This document shows positions 50,684 to 62,465 of a stretch of 64,000 bases of DNA, piece by piece. The translations under genes and the position numbers were made by a program. The DNA is from Trichuris trichiura. Its lineage: Eukaryota; Nematoda; Enoplea; Trichinellida; Trichuridae. The notes under the pieces were generated by a model. The model worked only from the letters and a program-made list of their open reading frames with translations, was not told the origin of the DNA and searched no databases. The stretch covers positions 558,001-622,000 of the forward strand of contig JBAJFE010000018.1 in the NCBI GenBank assembly GCA_037903355.1, read 5' to 3'. Every line of letters starts with the position of its first letter. Position 1 is the stretch's first letter.

Positions 50684-53600
50684 ATGGCAGTGCGCCTTTA
50701 TGTTGCCTGGTTGCAGTCGCTCAAACTGGGAGCAGCGCTGCTGCATCTATTGCTTTGCATCCTTACTGCGAAGAACTGCTCGTTCTCTCAGTTCGTCAAC
50801 ACAACAGGTACGCATATTTCACTACAGCTTTGCTCGCCACAACAATTCCCTCCCCCAACCGTAGTCGCGTCATTTTGTAAGCTCGTCAGCTTTGGAGCCT
50901 TCGTCGTCGTAACAATGGTCCCTATGCTTGTTTGACTTTTGGGTGCAAAGATGATTTTCCATTTGGCGCGGCTTTCATCCTTCGCGCCTTTATCCACGAA
51001 TCAAATAGCCAAAGGTTAGTCTCAATGCAACGCCCAACGCGGCTCACAGCGTGAAGGCGTCACGTTATTTCGAAAATATTTTTCGCCTTTCCCGTGCTAC
51101 TTGGCGCCTCAGTATGTGTTGACGATAAGGTTTTCAATTTCATCGCGCTAAGCGACTGGTGCTAGTTTCGTTGAAAGCGTATCCGTTGACTTAGGTTTTC
51201 TCTCAGCTTTCCACTTTTTCAAAGGGTCCTTCTCTATGCTTCCCTACAACTATTCATGGGCCCTTTAGCCTGACCTATCTTACGTCCGATTTTTGACGTA
51301 CAGGGACAAAACTGGGATGATGTAGCTTTAGATTTTGGCCTTACCAAGCGACCTGAAGGCTATCCATTACGGCATGGTTGAAAGAACGTTGTTGGTCAAG
51401 CGATTCGTCGAGCTGATCGAACGCCTGGTTCGCGTGCCTAATGAATATGGAGTTGTCCTTCGTCGCCTCTATTTCGTTAATCGATAGTCGATTTTTGGCT
51501 CATGCTAATCGCGCGGTGCCCATTTTGGCCAAACGAACGAAACGCTGTCAACACCACGTGGGCGCACGCTGGCTCCAATCGAACCATGAAGATGCCCCGT
51601 TTTAGATAATGAAAGTAAATCGGCGCTTCTCATGCGATAGTTGAAGCATGCCCTTTGTTCTTGCACGGTCGGATGATGAGCTCGTTCTTTCTGCTCTGCT
51701 ATCTAGTTTGCAGACCACTCATTACCTGGTAACGCAAGCTTAAATTGAATTTGTTGGCCCAGTTCCATCGAAACGCTGGCTATTCATGTTTTTCGATGGA
51801 AAAGCTCATTAGGAAATGTTACTGTTAAATAATGGCCCAAGGAAAGAAGTGCTTTCCGTTAGCCTTGTTGCTGATGCACGCAGGTTGTTTATCAAACTGA
51901 CGACAGAGATTCGCTGCCGAAGGCTTCAGCTCAATTCAGCTTAAGGGTAGACTAAATAAGGAATAGAGCTCTTTTGTTGCTTCACACAGAGAACATGCAA
52001 GTCAGGTTAGCCAGGAGCAAGTTTTATCGATTTCCGTAAGCCTAATGAAACGATGCCCGTTTGAATGTGAAGCTCTGGGAATAAGGGTTTTTTTGCCTCA
52101 ATTGGTTGCACATGTCAAATTGCTGAACGTCCCTAATGCAAGCGAGCAGATAGCATTTCCATTTAAACGGTACGGCCTTATATGGTGACAGGTTGACATT
52201 GCCAAAATGCAGATGCCAGTGTACTTCTGGGCAGCGTAAGGTCACCAGACGATATATACTCAGCTGCTTTCGTTTCCGATGACTCGCCTCCTTTTTTGTA
52301 GTAATAAAATGCTGCGCATATATCTTTGGATTCGTCACTGTTGAAGCAGTTACCCGCGCTCACTCTTTCAAAGTTGACACGTGATAGGGCTAGATATTGC
52401 TAGGCGGTTTCACATTGCAACCGATTATCGTGAAGTGGAATATCAGCTGCTTTCACGGTATATTTCCCATCTTCTCTTTTTCCAGCGCCTCATTGACTCC
52501 TTTGAACGCAGTCAGCCATTGCTTGAAGCTAAAAAAAAGCGTTTAACCCATTTTGTTAAGATTAGTATATTGATCTGCGCTGTTTTTCGCTTTGCCTTTT
52601 TCTTTTACTTACGTGTGTGAACATGCAGAGATTAATTTGCATAAACTTCATCTTTGTCCGTCTGTAGTTGCATACTTGCAACATGGCCTTGTGGTATAGC
52701 TGCTAACGTCTTGTCTTTTGTTAGTACGGATGGAGTGATAAGCACTCTGCCGCTTTTGCGTGGATAGGCTTCCTCAAATAACGCGACGAAAGGAGTTCTC
52801 TGGCATTACTCTACGGATTTTTGGCAATGCAGTAGCGAATATTTTCCATCCGCTTTCTTTCCTGCGACTGCAGCGTAGTCCGTTCATCGTCCCGCGTAGT
52901 TTTGCTTTCCTTAGAGCACCTGTCGATTGTTCTAAATTTTTTTTTTAGAACAAGCAATGCACCTCGCGCAGCCTTCCCGCGCTCGACGTAATAACGATTT
53001 AAAAGGCTTTATACCTTAGCGGCAAAGTTTGCCTGAGTTCGCGGTTGACGTGTAGCAGGTCAGCGACTATTAACCGTTACGGTGCGTGCTAAGCTTCTAG
53101 CGAATCTTACCAGCGGCGAAAATTCAAATTTCAAAAACTCATCGCGGGATTTCTTCTCATTCAGGTTTCAACCCATTCGAGATTTTGACCCCCTCACGAA
53201 TTTTACTTTTTGGGACTTTTGCTATTCAGGCAAATGACCACCATCGCGCTTTCAGTAAGTACACTTTCTGTTTTCTTATAAGGCGACCGATGAGGTCGTA
53301 GCATAATTTGCATTACCTGAAGCAGGCGAAGCATGATTGACCAAAGATTTGAGTCGAAGCGCTCTGAACATTTCTCATTGGTAAACAATGAATTAACGAT
53401 GAGATAGCATTGCTAATGGCATTGTAACTTAATAAAAACTGAAAAGTCTTTATGATTTTAAGTTTTACCTTTTTTGGCTTAAATTAAGCCGTTTGCATGG
53501 CAGATATAGATGCAGTATTTCCATTGTTTCCATCACACGCTTTCTTCTGAAGCTTATCTAATCTTCTTCCATACACAATTCCACAATCAGTGCAAAGCCC

Positions 53601-56600
53601 TCTACGGCCAGCTCGCCACGTTTACGTCACATTCATTGACTTAAAACCGCTCTAAGCGTCTGTATGTCGATTTAAACATTAAGAGGAATCTGCACCGTGT
53701 TTACCATTTGCTAGTGCAATGTCGTATTCGAATTTCTTCAATTCCACCAACGGCATAATGTTCCTGCAACTAATCAGTGCATATGTCATCAACTTGAGCT
53801 TTCACGACATGTCTCTGTTATAAATTGGCTATACGAGAAACGTTCGCTAATTCGTCAATCGTTCGTTTGTACTACAGCTGACTGTATGTGTAATTTCTCA
53901 TCGATTTTATTTTCGCTGGCATGTTAGTTTTATGCAGTGAAAATTCACTTACAAATGACATTATTTCACTTTGTTCAATCGAATTTCGTCGACTAAGTTT
54001 GAGACTTTTTTGTTTTCAGTTTTCAGGCAAGTCGCATGCTTCATTACGCTTTCTCCCGCCAACTTTTCAGTCCCCAAGCATTTAATTGCAAAACATTCGG
54101 ATTAACCTTTGAAAATTCTCCATAGCCGGCTTGCTGATTCATTTATTCTCGCGCTGCTTATTGCTAATCACTTCTTGTTCCCGCAAGTAGATCTTTTCAC
54201 GCACCCGCGATTTATTAGCGCAGCAAAAAGTCGATATGTCGAAAGCGGGAAAGCGCCTCTGCTCGAACAATCCATTTTTAGTCTTTAAAATATGAGATTT
54301 TGGATAGTTGCGAACTTTTATATCCGCTTTGATGACTTCAGGCAGAACCAAGGACTGCGTGTACACTTACAATGGAAATGTCGCTGCAAACGGGACCTTT
54401 GCCACTCCAGGATATCCAAACTCTTATCCTGCCGATACCCGGTGCCGATTTCGCTTTAGAGGCCGACCTGATCAGGTGGTCTGGATAGTATGGAGCGATT
54501 TTCACTTAGAAGGCCCGTTGCCATATCAGAGGTAATGCTTGCGTTGCGCGCGCCTCTCATTAGACGACCATATTGATCGCCCACTTTAACAATAACCATA
54601 TTTTATGATAAAATTTGGTAGCATGGTCATTTCAACCTTTTCGCAGGCCGGGAAAGATTTTTTACCTTATTCTCAGTTTTAATCAGCTAATGTATTGCTA
54701 CATTGTGTTTTGCAGCCTTCTATTGCAGCGCCTTTTACGTTTATATTTTTTGGCGCTGTTTCCCTCAACTCCATCTTCACTGAGTGTTTTGAATATTAGT
54801 TTTCCCAATTATTGTTTTTCTGAGAAATGCATTCTTCCTAGAATGCGTGTCAACAAACAAAATGTTTAGCAGGTCTGCTTCGAAGTTTCAGCTGTATTTT
54901 CCACCCTCTGCTAAATATCGTAAATCTTTACCTGTGAGTTGTCATTAGCACTCCGAGCACGCTTTCGGCTATAGCTTTTGATTTGTGCTCTTTCAAGGTG
55001 CTTGCACGATTACGTTGAAGTTATCGTCATTGATCGGCAAAACGTTCAGCATATTAGCGGCCGCTACTGTGGTAGCAGAAAACCGCCCGATTTCAAAACG
55101 ATGCAGCAATCCGTGGATGTAATATTTCAGTCCTCCTTCAGCAAGCATTTCCAAGGTTTCTCTGGAATTTACATGTTTATAAATGAGCGTAAGTTTGTTT
55201 GAAACCAAGCCGTCTTGTCTTGACGCCTTCAATGTTTCTTTTAAAATCAGGTGAAGTACAGCCTCCAATAAGTCGCTATCCGGGAAAATCAAACCCGCAC
55301 AGTATCGGCTGCGGTGGGTTTGCTCAGGGCACGTACGGAGGCGTGATCAAAAGCCCCGAATACCCGCAAAGTACGTAGGATAATTCATTTGATAAATCTT
55401 TTGCTACGGAGTTGTCCTTTCATTCATTTCTGCACCAGTTTGTGTTGCAATTTTCAGTATCGCTTTCAGATTATCCCGCAGACGTTGAGTGCAACTGGAT
55501 AATTAGAGTTCGCTCGGACAAGCAGATATTCATTAAAATTCTTGATTTGCAGCTCACTCCTGGCTGTAAGTACGAAAACGTTTTTTTCCCGAACAGCATT
55601 GTTGGCATCACGTTTTCCAGTTCAATGTGAAGACGCTCAGTTGGATGTTTTCGACGGCTATGCTCACTACAATCCGGGAGAGGAAGGTTCACTTAGCCAA
55701 AGTCAGCGCGTTCGTTTCTGCGGCGAAGAAAAGTATTACCGAGAAGAAGGCGACAAGTCTTACATGTCAGATCGTAATCGCATACACGTCAGGTAAAACT
55801 AGCTATTGCGGAAAAGGTCAAAGGTCAACTTTATTTTTTTTAGATTTAAAACAACAAAAGCCGCTCCTGAGCAAATGAAATACAAAAGGCAAGAGTTTGG
55901 TTCTGCCATTGGGTTTTACCTTGTTTGGACAGAAGTGTCCATAGATTGTAAGTTCCTTTTCCGCTTCCACATTTAATTTGCGTAAGTTCAGCTAACTGCG
56001 CGAGCTTCTACTGCCGAGGCGGAGAATATTGCATTGACGAGGGAAAGAGCATTTGCGCTGAAAGGAAACGTTACTGCATCGACAACAGTCTAGTCTGTGA
56101 TGGCATTCCTAACTGCGCCGAGTTCGACAACAGCGACGAGGAAAATTGTAAGTTTTTAATATTAATAGCTTGTCTGTGCGCCACAGTTTAAGTTAGCGAA
56201 TTTAATGTCGACAAGCAGAGTTAATCTAGTAGAAAACAGCGGACTTAATCTCATCGGTTCGAACGTCACTGACCCCCAGAAAACAAGCTTTGACTTTCAG
56301 CTATTAAAGTGGAACAATTTCATGCGAAGGGCAGCTTAAATAATAGACTAATGTTAGTGAATTCCTACTTTTCCTATAAGTTGTGTTGTCGCCTGTAACG
56401 TTGAATGCCCAATGAAGGATTTGTTCCGAATTTGTGCGAGTTCATGTTTCGACCTCTGAAGCATTTGAGTTTTTACCGAATAGTCATCAGTAATCATGCA
56501 ATGCAACAGATAAACAAAAAATAGCCTTACCTGGTAATGGTGTTACGTCGGTTGGCTCCTTCATATTCGAATGACGCTATGGGCCCTAAGTCAACTCGGT

Positions 56601-58002
56601 TAAAATAGACTTCGAGTCAAGAATTGCACCCCATTTGAACTTCGTGTAATTTTCCTTCTTGAAAAGTCGCTAATAGCCCAATTAGCTAATTCTGAATAAT
56701 CAGATATCACGTTGGTGGTATTAAACTATTTTCACCCAATAAACTTCTCAGATTTACTTCTTGACTACTGAACAAGCCTTTTACGAAGAATAATGAGGCT
56801 TGTAATGACTACCAGTTTGCATGAATTTACTGTTTGGAGTAGCCAGTTTATTAGCATTGCTGTTACCGCAATTTTTAAATCGTATTGTATAGATGCTGCT
56901 GAGAGTTATTTCGAACTAATAGTTAAGCTTGCATTTTACATTAGGTTACTCAAAAGAACTCATGGTTTCCGGCATATGTGTTCTGGTGCTGCTTGTTTTA
57001 GTAATACTGACTGTTGTTCATTGGCAAAGGTGGCGCAGCAGAAAGCAGCTGGATGCACTAGTAAGAGGAGGAGGAAGTTCATCCTCTCGTCATCCTTTCG
57101 AAGGAGATTTTGTGTGCGATCAAAATGAAAACTGGAAGGGCGCAGATCCTTTGGCCAACAGTCTGGAAGCTATGACTAAGGCAAAGCATCATAAGGATGC
57201 CGCTCCAAACGAATTATCAACTGGAAGAAAAAGTAGCGACACAATGTTTACTTGGGAAATACAGAATCACGTTAAACCTGCGGAGAAGATTCCTGCCGTA
57301 ACATATTCAGCTCGACGTCAGTCCGTTACTGTTCCCCTAAGTGATATTATGAGCTCTTTGCATACGACATCAAATATTAACATTCCGACTAGCAGAAGTT
57401 GGTCAACGGGTTATGAAGAAGGCAACGTATGGCAGCAGAGAAAGGAGCCAATAGAAAGGATAAATTCCTCTATGCAGCCTTTGGTAAGTACCTTAAGTCA
57501 TGGATCTCGTTCTTCTACGTCGGGTGAATGTCCAATTACTCAAACTTCAAATGGGCAGGGCTTTGGAAGTGGAGATCATGAAGCAGTAACAGATATCAAA
57601 GAGCTGCCAACAATTTCCCTTTCTGAACGGCAAAAGTCGGTAACGTCTGCTGAAGTTGGGAAAGACCATAAACTGCCAAAACGCATTCTGAAAACCTCTC
57701 AAGCGAGTACAATTTCTGGCGAAACTGCAGAATTACGTCAGCAAACGTCTTCTCCATCGACCGGCGAGCCACTTGATTCAGCTGGTCTCAAACCGGAGGC
57801 GACATTCCCCTGCATTGATTTGAATGGAAAATCCTCGAAGCGAAAACCTGCCAAGCAAAAGGTTGAATTCAGTGACATCGTTACCGTTCGAATTCGACCT
57901 TCTGACAACAGTGACGATGAAGACAGTGCCGCAAATGGATTATCCTTGCCAGAGGCTAACCTGAGCTACAACAATGCAGTTATGAAACCAACTGTGGTGT
58001 AG
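50684..58002 (+). CDS. Neto-like receptor accessory protein: signal peptide, two CUB, LDLa, one TM
   Basis: Two CUB domains, one LDLa and a single transmembrane helix is the layout of Neto proteins, auxiliary subunits of kainate-type glutamate receptors (worm SOL-2, fly Neto). Nine exons: 50684-50807, 54342-54531, 54998-55188, 55251-55370, 55470-55565, 55621-55792, 55844-55947, 55992-56147, 56945-58002. They join in phase to 736 residues. Exon 1 is a signal peptide (LGAALLHLLLCILTA). CUB1 spans about 47-168 (GTFATPGYPNSYPADTRC, HDYVEV, GRYCG). CUB2 spans about 189-332 (GVIKSPEYPQNYPADVECNW, DVFDGY, VRFCG). The LDLa covers 333-384 (CDGIPNCAEFDNSDE with calcium acidic residues). The TM helix is about 391-412 (ICVLVLLVLVILTVVHW). 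The tail of about 325 residues is Ser/Thr-rich, ends DNSDDED...MKPTVV and has no domain I know. Exon 1 is joined by phase and signal-peptide logic across a 3.5-kb intron, so it is the least certain part. Confidence 0.85.
50808..54341 (+). other. 3.5-kb first intron of the Neto-like gene
   Basis: Donor ACAG|GTACGC and acceptor GACTTCAG|GC join phase 1 to phase 1. Minus-strand ORFs inside (52042-52338, 54139-54366) have no recognised domain. A phrase near 53165 (GGTTTCAACCCATTCGAGAT) recurs at about 58392. Confidence 0.65.
56148..56944 (+). other. 0.8-kb last intron of the Neto-like gene
   Basis: It separates the LDLa exon (ending EEN) from the transmembrane exon in phase 1. No internal feature is recognised. 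Confidence 0.75.
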
Positions 58003-58023
58003 TGTGAACTGTATCAGTGCCTT

Positions 58024-58029
58024 AATAAA
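58024..58029 (+). terminator. Polyadenylation signal of the Neto-like gene
   Basis: AATAAA lies 22 bp past the stop codon and is followed by a T-rich stretch. This implies a very short 3' UTR. Confidence 0.8.
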
Positions 58030-58179
58030 GACGCACTAAACGTTTTGTTTTTTCTATCTTTTCTTCTTCGTTAACACGAGGTTTAAAAAAGGAAATGTTC
58101 CGTTACAAACCAAAGTTGCCGTGAGTGAATGTCGAATCCAAAATTTTATCCACGCTCTTAGCAAATGAAACTATGGTCT

Positions 58180-58640
58180 GACTTTGACCAACAGGGGTCT
58201 GATATACGGACAATTCGATACTCAAGAGACTACCCGCCAGCTAATCAGATCGTTTTCACCGACCCTATATAGAACTCCTATCCATCAGGTTTCAAATGTG
58301 TTCCCCATCTGGGATCAGAGCCTTCGCTAATTTCGACCTATACAGCACTAAAAGCTCTGGCAAAAGCCCATTCAAGACTTCGACTTCGTGTGGTTTCAAC
58401 CCATTAGAGATACTGACCATTCATGATGTGGACCTACTGCATATCTTGAAGCACTCAGCATTTTGACTTTTGGTTCCTTTTCCTGTACAGAATTTTGATC
58501 TTCCGCAATTTCTATCTATTCAGCATTACAGCCCAGTTCGAGTGCTCATCCTTTTCAGAATTTTGAGCTATTTCGCAATTCAAACCATTCACCGTTTGCA
58601 CCTTCGAGATTTCCACCTTCGCCATTGCAATCTTAGGTTG
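58180..58640. repeat. Degenerate short repeats (TTTTGAY / TTCAGCATT phrases)
   Basis: Phrases such as ATTTTGACTTTTGG, GAATTTTGATCTTCC, GAATTTTGAGCTATTTCGC and GAGATTTCCACCTTCGCC follow one another at irregular 30-60 bp steps. This suggests a heavily mutated satellite. The boundaries are soft. Confidence 0.4.
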
Positions 58641-58689
58641 TCAGAAATTAATCTGCGTAGGGAACTGTAGGAATTCGCCTTTCAGCGGT

Positions 58690-60060
58690 TGTTTACTATT
58701 TTTTCCATAATCATTCTTTCAGGATTTGATACACTTCCCCTTAGAAGCGACAGCGTTTTATCTAGTTTCATTAATATTCTTGTACGGAAACGCGACACAG
58801 AGGCCTCCGCACATTCTAAAGGAACCAACGCACATTATTCTATCGTGCTGGCAAAGGTGAGCGGGAAATATTAACGCAAAAGGCTTATCCTGGATGTAAA
58901 CTATGTTTTAGAGAACGTTAGCATAAGGCGATGAGGTCGCGGCATCCAGACGCGTCTTCTTCAGCAGCAAGCGAAAGGAAAGTCCACGTAAGATTTCAAT
59001 GATAAGAAAAGTTTGCATTTTCTGTGGTCAAATAGACCGCCATGAAGATTAAGTGAAATCGGTGATTAAGTGAATTCCTCCCACCCCCAAGCAATAAACG
59101 AATCGTCACTAGCTATAAAAAGCTGCTGTCAGCAGGACGCATATGGTGAAAATAAACTAATTATTTGCAACAGAAATATCCTCTAAAATTTCTTCATACT
59201 TCAGAAGCGCTTGCCAGCGACTATGCATGCCAATGCGATGGAACAGAGGTGCTATAAGTTTGTTTTATTGCTTCGATTCCCTAATTATGGACTATATAGT
59301 ATTAATAATAATTGACGGGCAAATTAATATATTAACAGTACGTTCGATGAGTTCATCGCGATTGAATAAGCAGCAAATAGTTTCTGGCTTCATCCATTTC
59401 ACGCGTAAGTGTTAGTTCAATACGCCACGTAGTCACTAAAGCAATGTTGTCAACTATAACGCAAGTGACAGTTGCAAAAACTCACTTGGATTATTGTAAG
59501 ACAATGTTAGTAATGTCACGTTAATGCTTTCCGCTCAAGTAAGTTACATTCGTCAATATGCTGGATAGATGTGCATGTATGAGTATAAACGAGTCGTGCT
59601 TCCAAGTAGGTGGCGACCAAAATTCGCCGCCTACTTGGAACTATAATGTTGCTGTACTGGATTTAGCATCCTTACAAACCACTCTAGACGTTCATAACTT
59701 TAAACTAAAGATTTGCAGGACCATTTCATCTTAAAGCATAACTATTCTAACCTTGAACACCGATCCTCAGCTCACGAATGACGTTTCTGGGGGGCGTCTA
59801 CTTTCGAAAGGACTCTAAATTATCAAATCTTAATACGTTCATCATTTCTATTTCCTCCGGTTTTACTCTACAAATTTCAATTCTCGTCTCAGTATTCCAT
59901 TAAGTCCATAATAATATAAACATTTTTAGTTTAAACTAGGGCTTATTCCCCTTTAAACCGGTTTCGACTGTTTAAGATAAACGCGCAGAGCAGTATGAGA
60001 GCGTTGGAAGAAAAATACCATATCTGCGTTGCTCACTACAGGAGTGAGAGCTCTACTTGA
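58690..60060. other. Intergenic DNA before the first small gene
   Basis: No supported gene is seen. It contains one long-stem hairpin at 59600-59640, listed separately. ORFs of about 60 codons at 58689 and 59227 have no domain. Confidence 0.5.
59600..59640. other. Hairpin with 16-bp stem
   Basis: TTCCAAGTAGGTGGCG is followed after nine bases by its near-perfect inverse CGCCGCCTACTTGGAA (one G-T type mismatch). It could fold as RNA or be the tips of a tiny inverted element. Confidence 0.75.
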
Positions 60061-60066
60061 AAACCA

Positions 60067-60412
60067 ATGAACCTAAGCATAGCGGCAAAAATTCTTGAAG
60101 CTCTACCTGAGTTGAAACTATCAAACCTTCCTGGTACGAAAGAAAACAATCGCTGGCAAGCGAATACATACTGCACAACAGTAGCTGACGAGCTACTGTC
60201 CAAGAAGAAGTATCGAAGACGCAAAAAACGAAAAGTGAAGAAGTTGCAAATGTGGAGTCGTCACGAACGTAAAATCTCTACCCTTAATGAATTCTATTTG
60301 TAACTCTATCCTTTTAGTCATGCTGCACCAACGTAAACCGCCGGAGAATCCGGAAGGTGTGACCGTTAGAAGCGTACATTGCGAAAACATTGAAAACAAA
60401 ACCATCGAGTAA
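60067..60412 (+). CDS. Small basic protein of unknown function, two exons
   Basis: Exons 60067-60268 and 60318-60412 are separated by a 49-bp intron (donor GAAC|GTAAAA, acceptor CTTTTAG|TC). They join to a 98-residue protein. The reading phase closes exactly and an in-frame TGA stands just before the Met, so the start is well defined. A short N-terminal helix-like stretch (IAAKILEALPELKL) is followed by a very basic centre (KKKYRRRKKRKVKK, about 46-59), suggesting a nuclear or RNA-binding protein, and then an acidic-neutral tail. AATAAA at 60528-60533 is 116 bp downstream. No family is recognised. The gene ends about 150 bp before the large inverted repeat. Confidence 0.5.
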
Positions 60413-60446
60413 AATTTAGAAGAGTGCTTCACTCGCGCTATCCAGT

Positions 60447-60494
60447 TTTCATGTATCGACAATAGTTTTGTAACGCTATTGTCAATACATGAAA
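60447..60494. other. Hairpin with 19-bp stem beside the small gene
   Basis: TTTCATGTATCGACAATAG pairs with CTATTGTCAATACATGAAA across a 10-base loop, with one mismatch. It lies 35 bp past the stop of the 98-residue gene and upstream of its AATAAA, so it may be in its 3' UTR. Confidence 0.75.
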
Positions 60495-60563
60495 GAAGGA
60501 GGAAGGAAGGAAGGAGAAGTATATAATAATAAACGGTTCATTAAAATGCGTCGTCTTCCAATA

Positions 60564-61886
60564 CCCTCTGAATGACCTATTGCGGCAACCTGTTGTGATT
60601 CGCGTTCTCGTTAACCAATCACTAAACTGTAGGAACAATAAAGAAAAGCTTTACATCATAACGGAGCTCCAATTCATTTTTCTCAACTCATACCCAACTA
60701 GTACATAACAACTTTAATTATGTAAAGCAGCTGTTGGCTGATAATTTGAAGTTATAGATCATATTCATATTCATATTCAATGGGTGCCTCAATTCAGCGA
60801 CAGTAAAATGTAGGCTACCTCTAAGAAGTCATTGACTTCTTACTCAGCTACTAAGCAATAATAACCTTCACAATATGTAAACTTCTCATAATTAGAAGCA
60901 TCTGCCTAAGCCGCTGACAGCATTTTTCGTCAGGCCCAGATCAAATAACGTTATTCAATACATTTAGCATTGCTTCCACATTTGGACATAGGCTGAGTTC
61001 ATTACTGCAGCACTTAAGCATAAATGTAAGGAAGGACTTCCTGGAGAAAGGCTGATTAGATGATTATGCTAATTTCCATTGTTACCAACCATGAACTAAT
61101 TGAACACTGACTAAGCATAGCTATTTATGATAATGAACACAGTCATTTCATTGCTTATCGTTGTCGGAGGCAAACGTAACCACGTGACGGAAGCAACAAG
61201 AACGACAAGCTATTCCATTCAACCGAGTCATGAAAATTGTAAACGTTGAGCTGTCCATTTCTCCACTTTCTGCTCAACGCTACCATTTTACCACTTCAAT
61301 ACAACTTTATTTCTATCGAAGTCGATAGGAAGCTTTGGCAGTTAAATTAGCATAGGACTGATTGGTGAACTCAGGAATGAATGTTAGAAAAGATTTCTGT
61401 AGCTGCAAAAATCACCGTGAATTTTCGTTACGTCATTGCTTTATATTAACACCGCTGAAGACGGGTCTCGTTTGACCCGAAAAGTACGGAATAATTAAAA
61501 TATCATCAACGGGACAAAATTTCCGTAAAAGAAACTCAACATGAAACTATACGGTGCCGTACCAAGAAGTTACATTTACAAAAGCTGCAAAAATCATTTA
61601 TATAAATGCATGAATAGAAATGAATCCTTTACTTTCTTAAACCACCGGAAATGTATAGGATATATTCATCGCTCTGATTTTCCAACAGTTTTCTCATGAC
61701 AAATACGATAAGTATGAATCCATGTCTCATTCTCTTGAAAGATTTTTAACTTTTTCATTTTACCCGCTTCTATACAACTTCATTGTTATTGGAGTCATGA
61801 AAATAAAGTAAACTGCGTTTGCGCATCTGACTAAACTGCATTGTAAAATAGCAATGGTGTAAAAATTTTCATCTAAAATAAAAAAT
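60564..61886. repeat. Left arm of a large inverted repeat
   Basis: This arm is the reverse complement, with scattered mismatches, of 62870-64000. Matching landmarks include the CCCTCTGAATGACC block here against the last bases of the window, TAGGCTACCTCTAAGAAGTC, and the CATTGTTATTGGAGTCATG block near the inner end. It carries a 182-bp Penelope-derived insertion (with its duplication) that the right arm lacks. The outer end is not defined because the partner arm runs off the window. Confidence 0.93.
61415..61582. mobile_element. Short Penelope-derived insertion with 14-bp target duplication
   Basis: 168 bp are bracketed by AGCTGCAAAAATCA (61401-61414 and 61583-61596). The insert has the CTGAAGACGGGTC...GACCCGAAAA block, ACGGGACAAAATTTCCGTAA and the tail GTGCCGTACCAAGAAGTTAC, all shared with the element at 31095-33420. 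It contains no coding sequence. The right arm of the surrounding inverted repeat has the uninterrupted target TGATTTTTGCAGCT, giving an empty-site control. Confidence 0.9.
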
Positions 61887-62094
61887 GATTGCTCATTTCG
61901 AACTGCTTTATCGTTATTTATTTAAACCAATGATCAGTTTTTAGTTAATGCAGTAGGTTGCACTGTTTGCTATGTCTCAACTGAATGCTTGTAGCTGTAT
62001 ACTGGTGATTCACTTTGTCAAACGTATCGACTATAAGTTTGGCATGATTGCAGCCAGTTTGTTCATTTTCTGCTAAACGTTATTTCAGCCAAAA

Positions 62095-62465
62095 ATGACT
62101 ACGAAGAAGACGCCTTCGGTAATTGACCGTCTGCTTAGTAAGAACATAATATGCATCAATTTCTTGTGGCAATTAATGACTTTCTTTAAATAGCTGAAGA
62201 AAAGAATACATCTAGAAATGGAGTTTCCTCCAGATATTCTCCACGATTTTCAGAATTGAATGAAGTGAATGCGATGACGTTGAGAAATGTTCAGCAACAA
62301 TTACAAAATGTGAATTGGGACGAAGTGGCTGACAGTAGAATGAAAATATATTCACTGAAAAAGGAAGGCCCTCCGTTGCATATCGCTTACAAAGCAATGC
62401 AAGAAGAGAAGAAAAGGAGTGCAAGTTCAACATGGTTACCCGACTCTGAAAAAAAAGATGTGTGA
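62095..62465 (+). CDS. Small hydrophilic protein of unknown function, two exons, in the loop of an inverted repeat
   Basis: Exons 62095-62137 and 62194-62465 are separated by a 56-bp intron (CTTA|GTAAGA ... TTAAATAG|CT). They encode 104 residues. The phase closes exactly (A|CT). The sequence begins MTTKKTPSVIDRLL, then a Ser/Arg stretch, a probable helix (LRNVQQQLQNVNWDEVADSR) and a charged tail (KAMQEEKKRS). There is no signal peptide, membrane segment or Cys cluster. AATAAA at 62764-62769 lies 299 bp downstream. I do not recognise a family. It is the only gene candidate between the two inverted-repeat arms, so it could be a genuine gene or cargo of the repeat. Confidence 0.45.
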
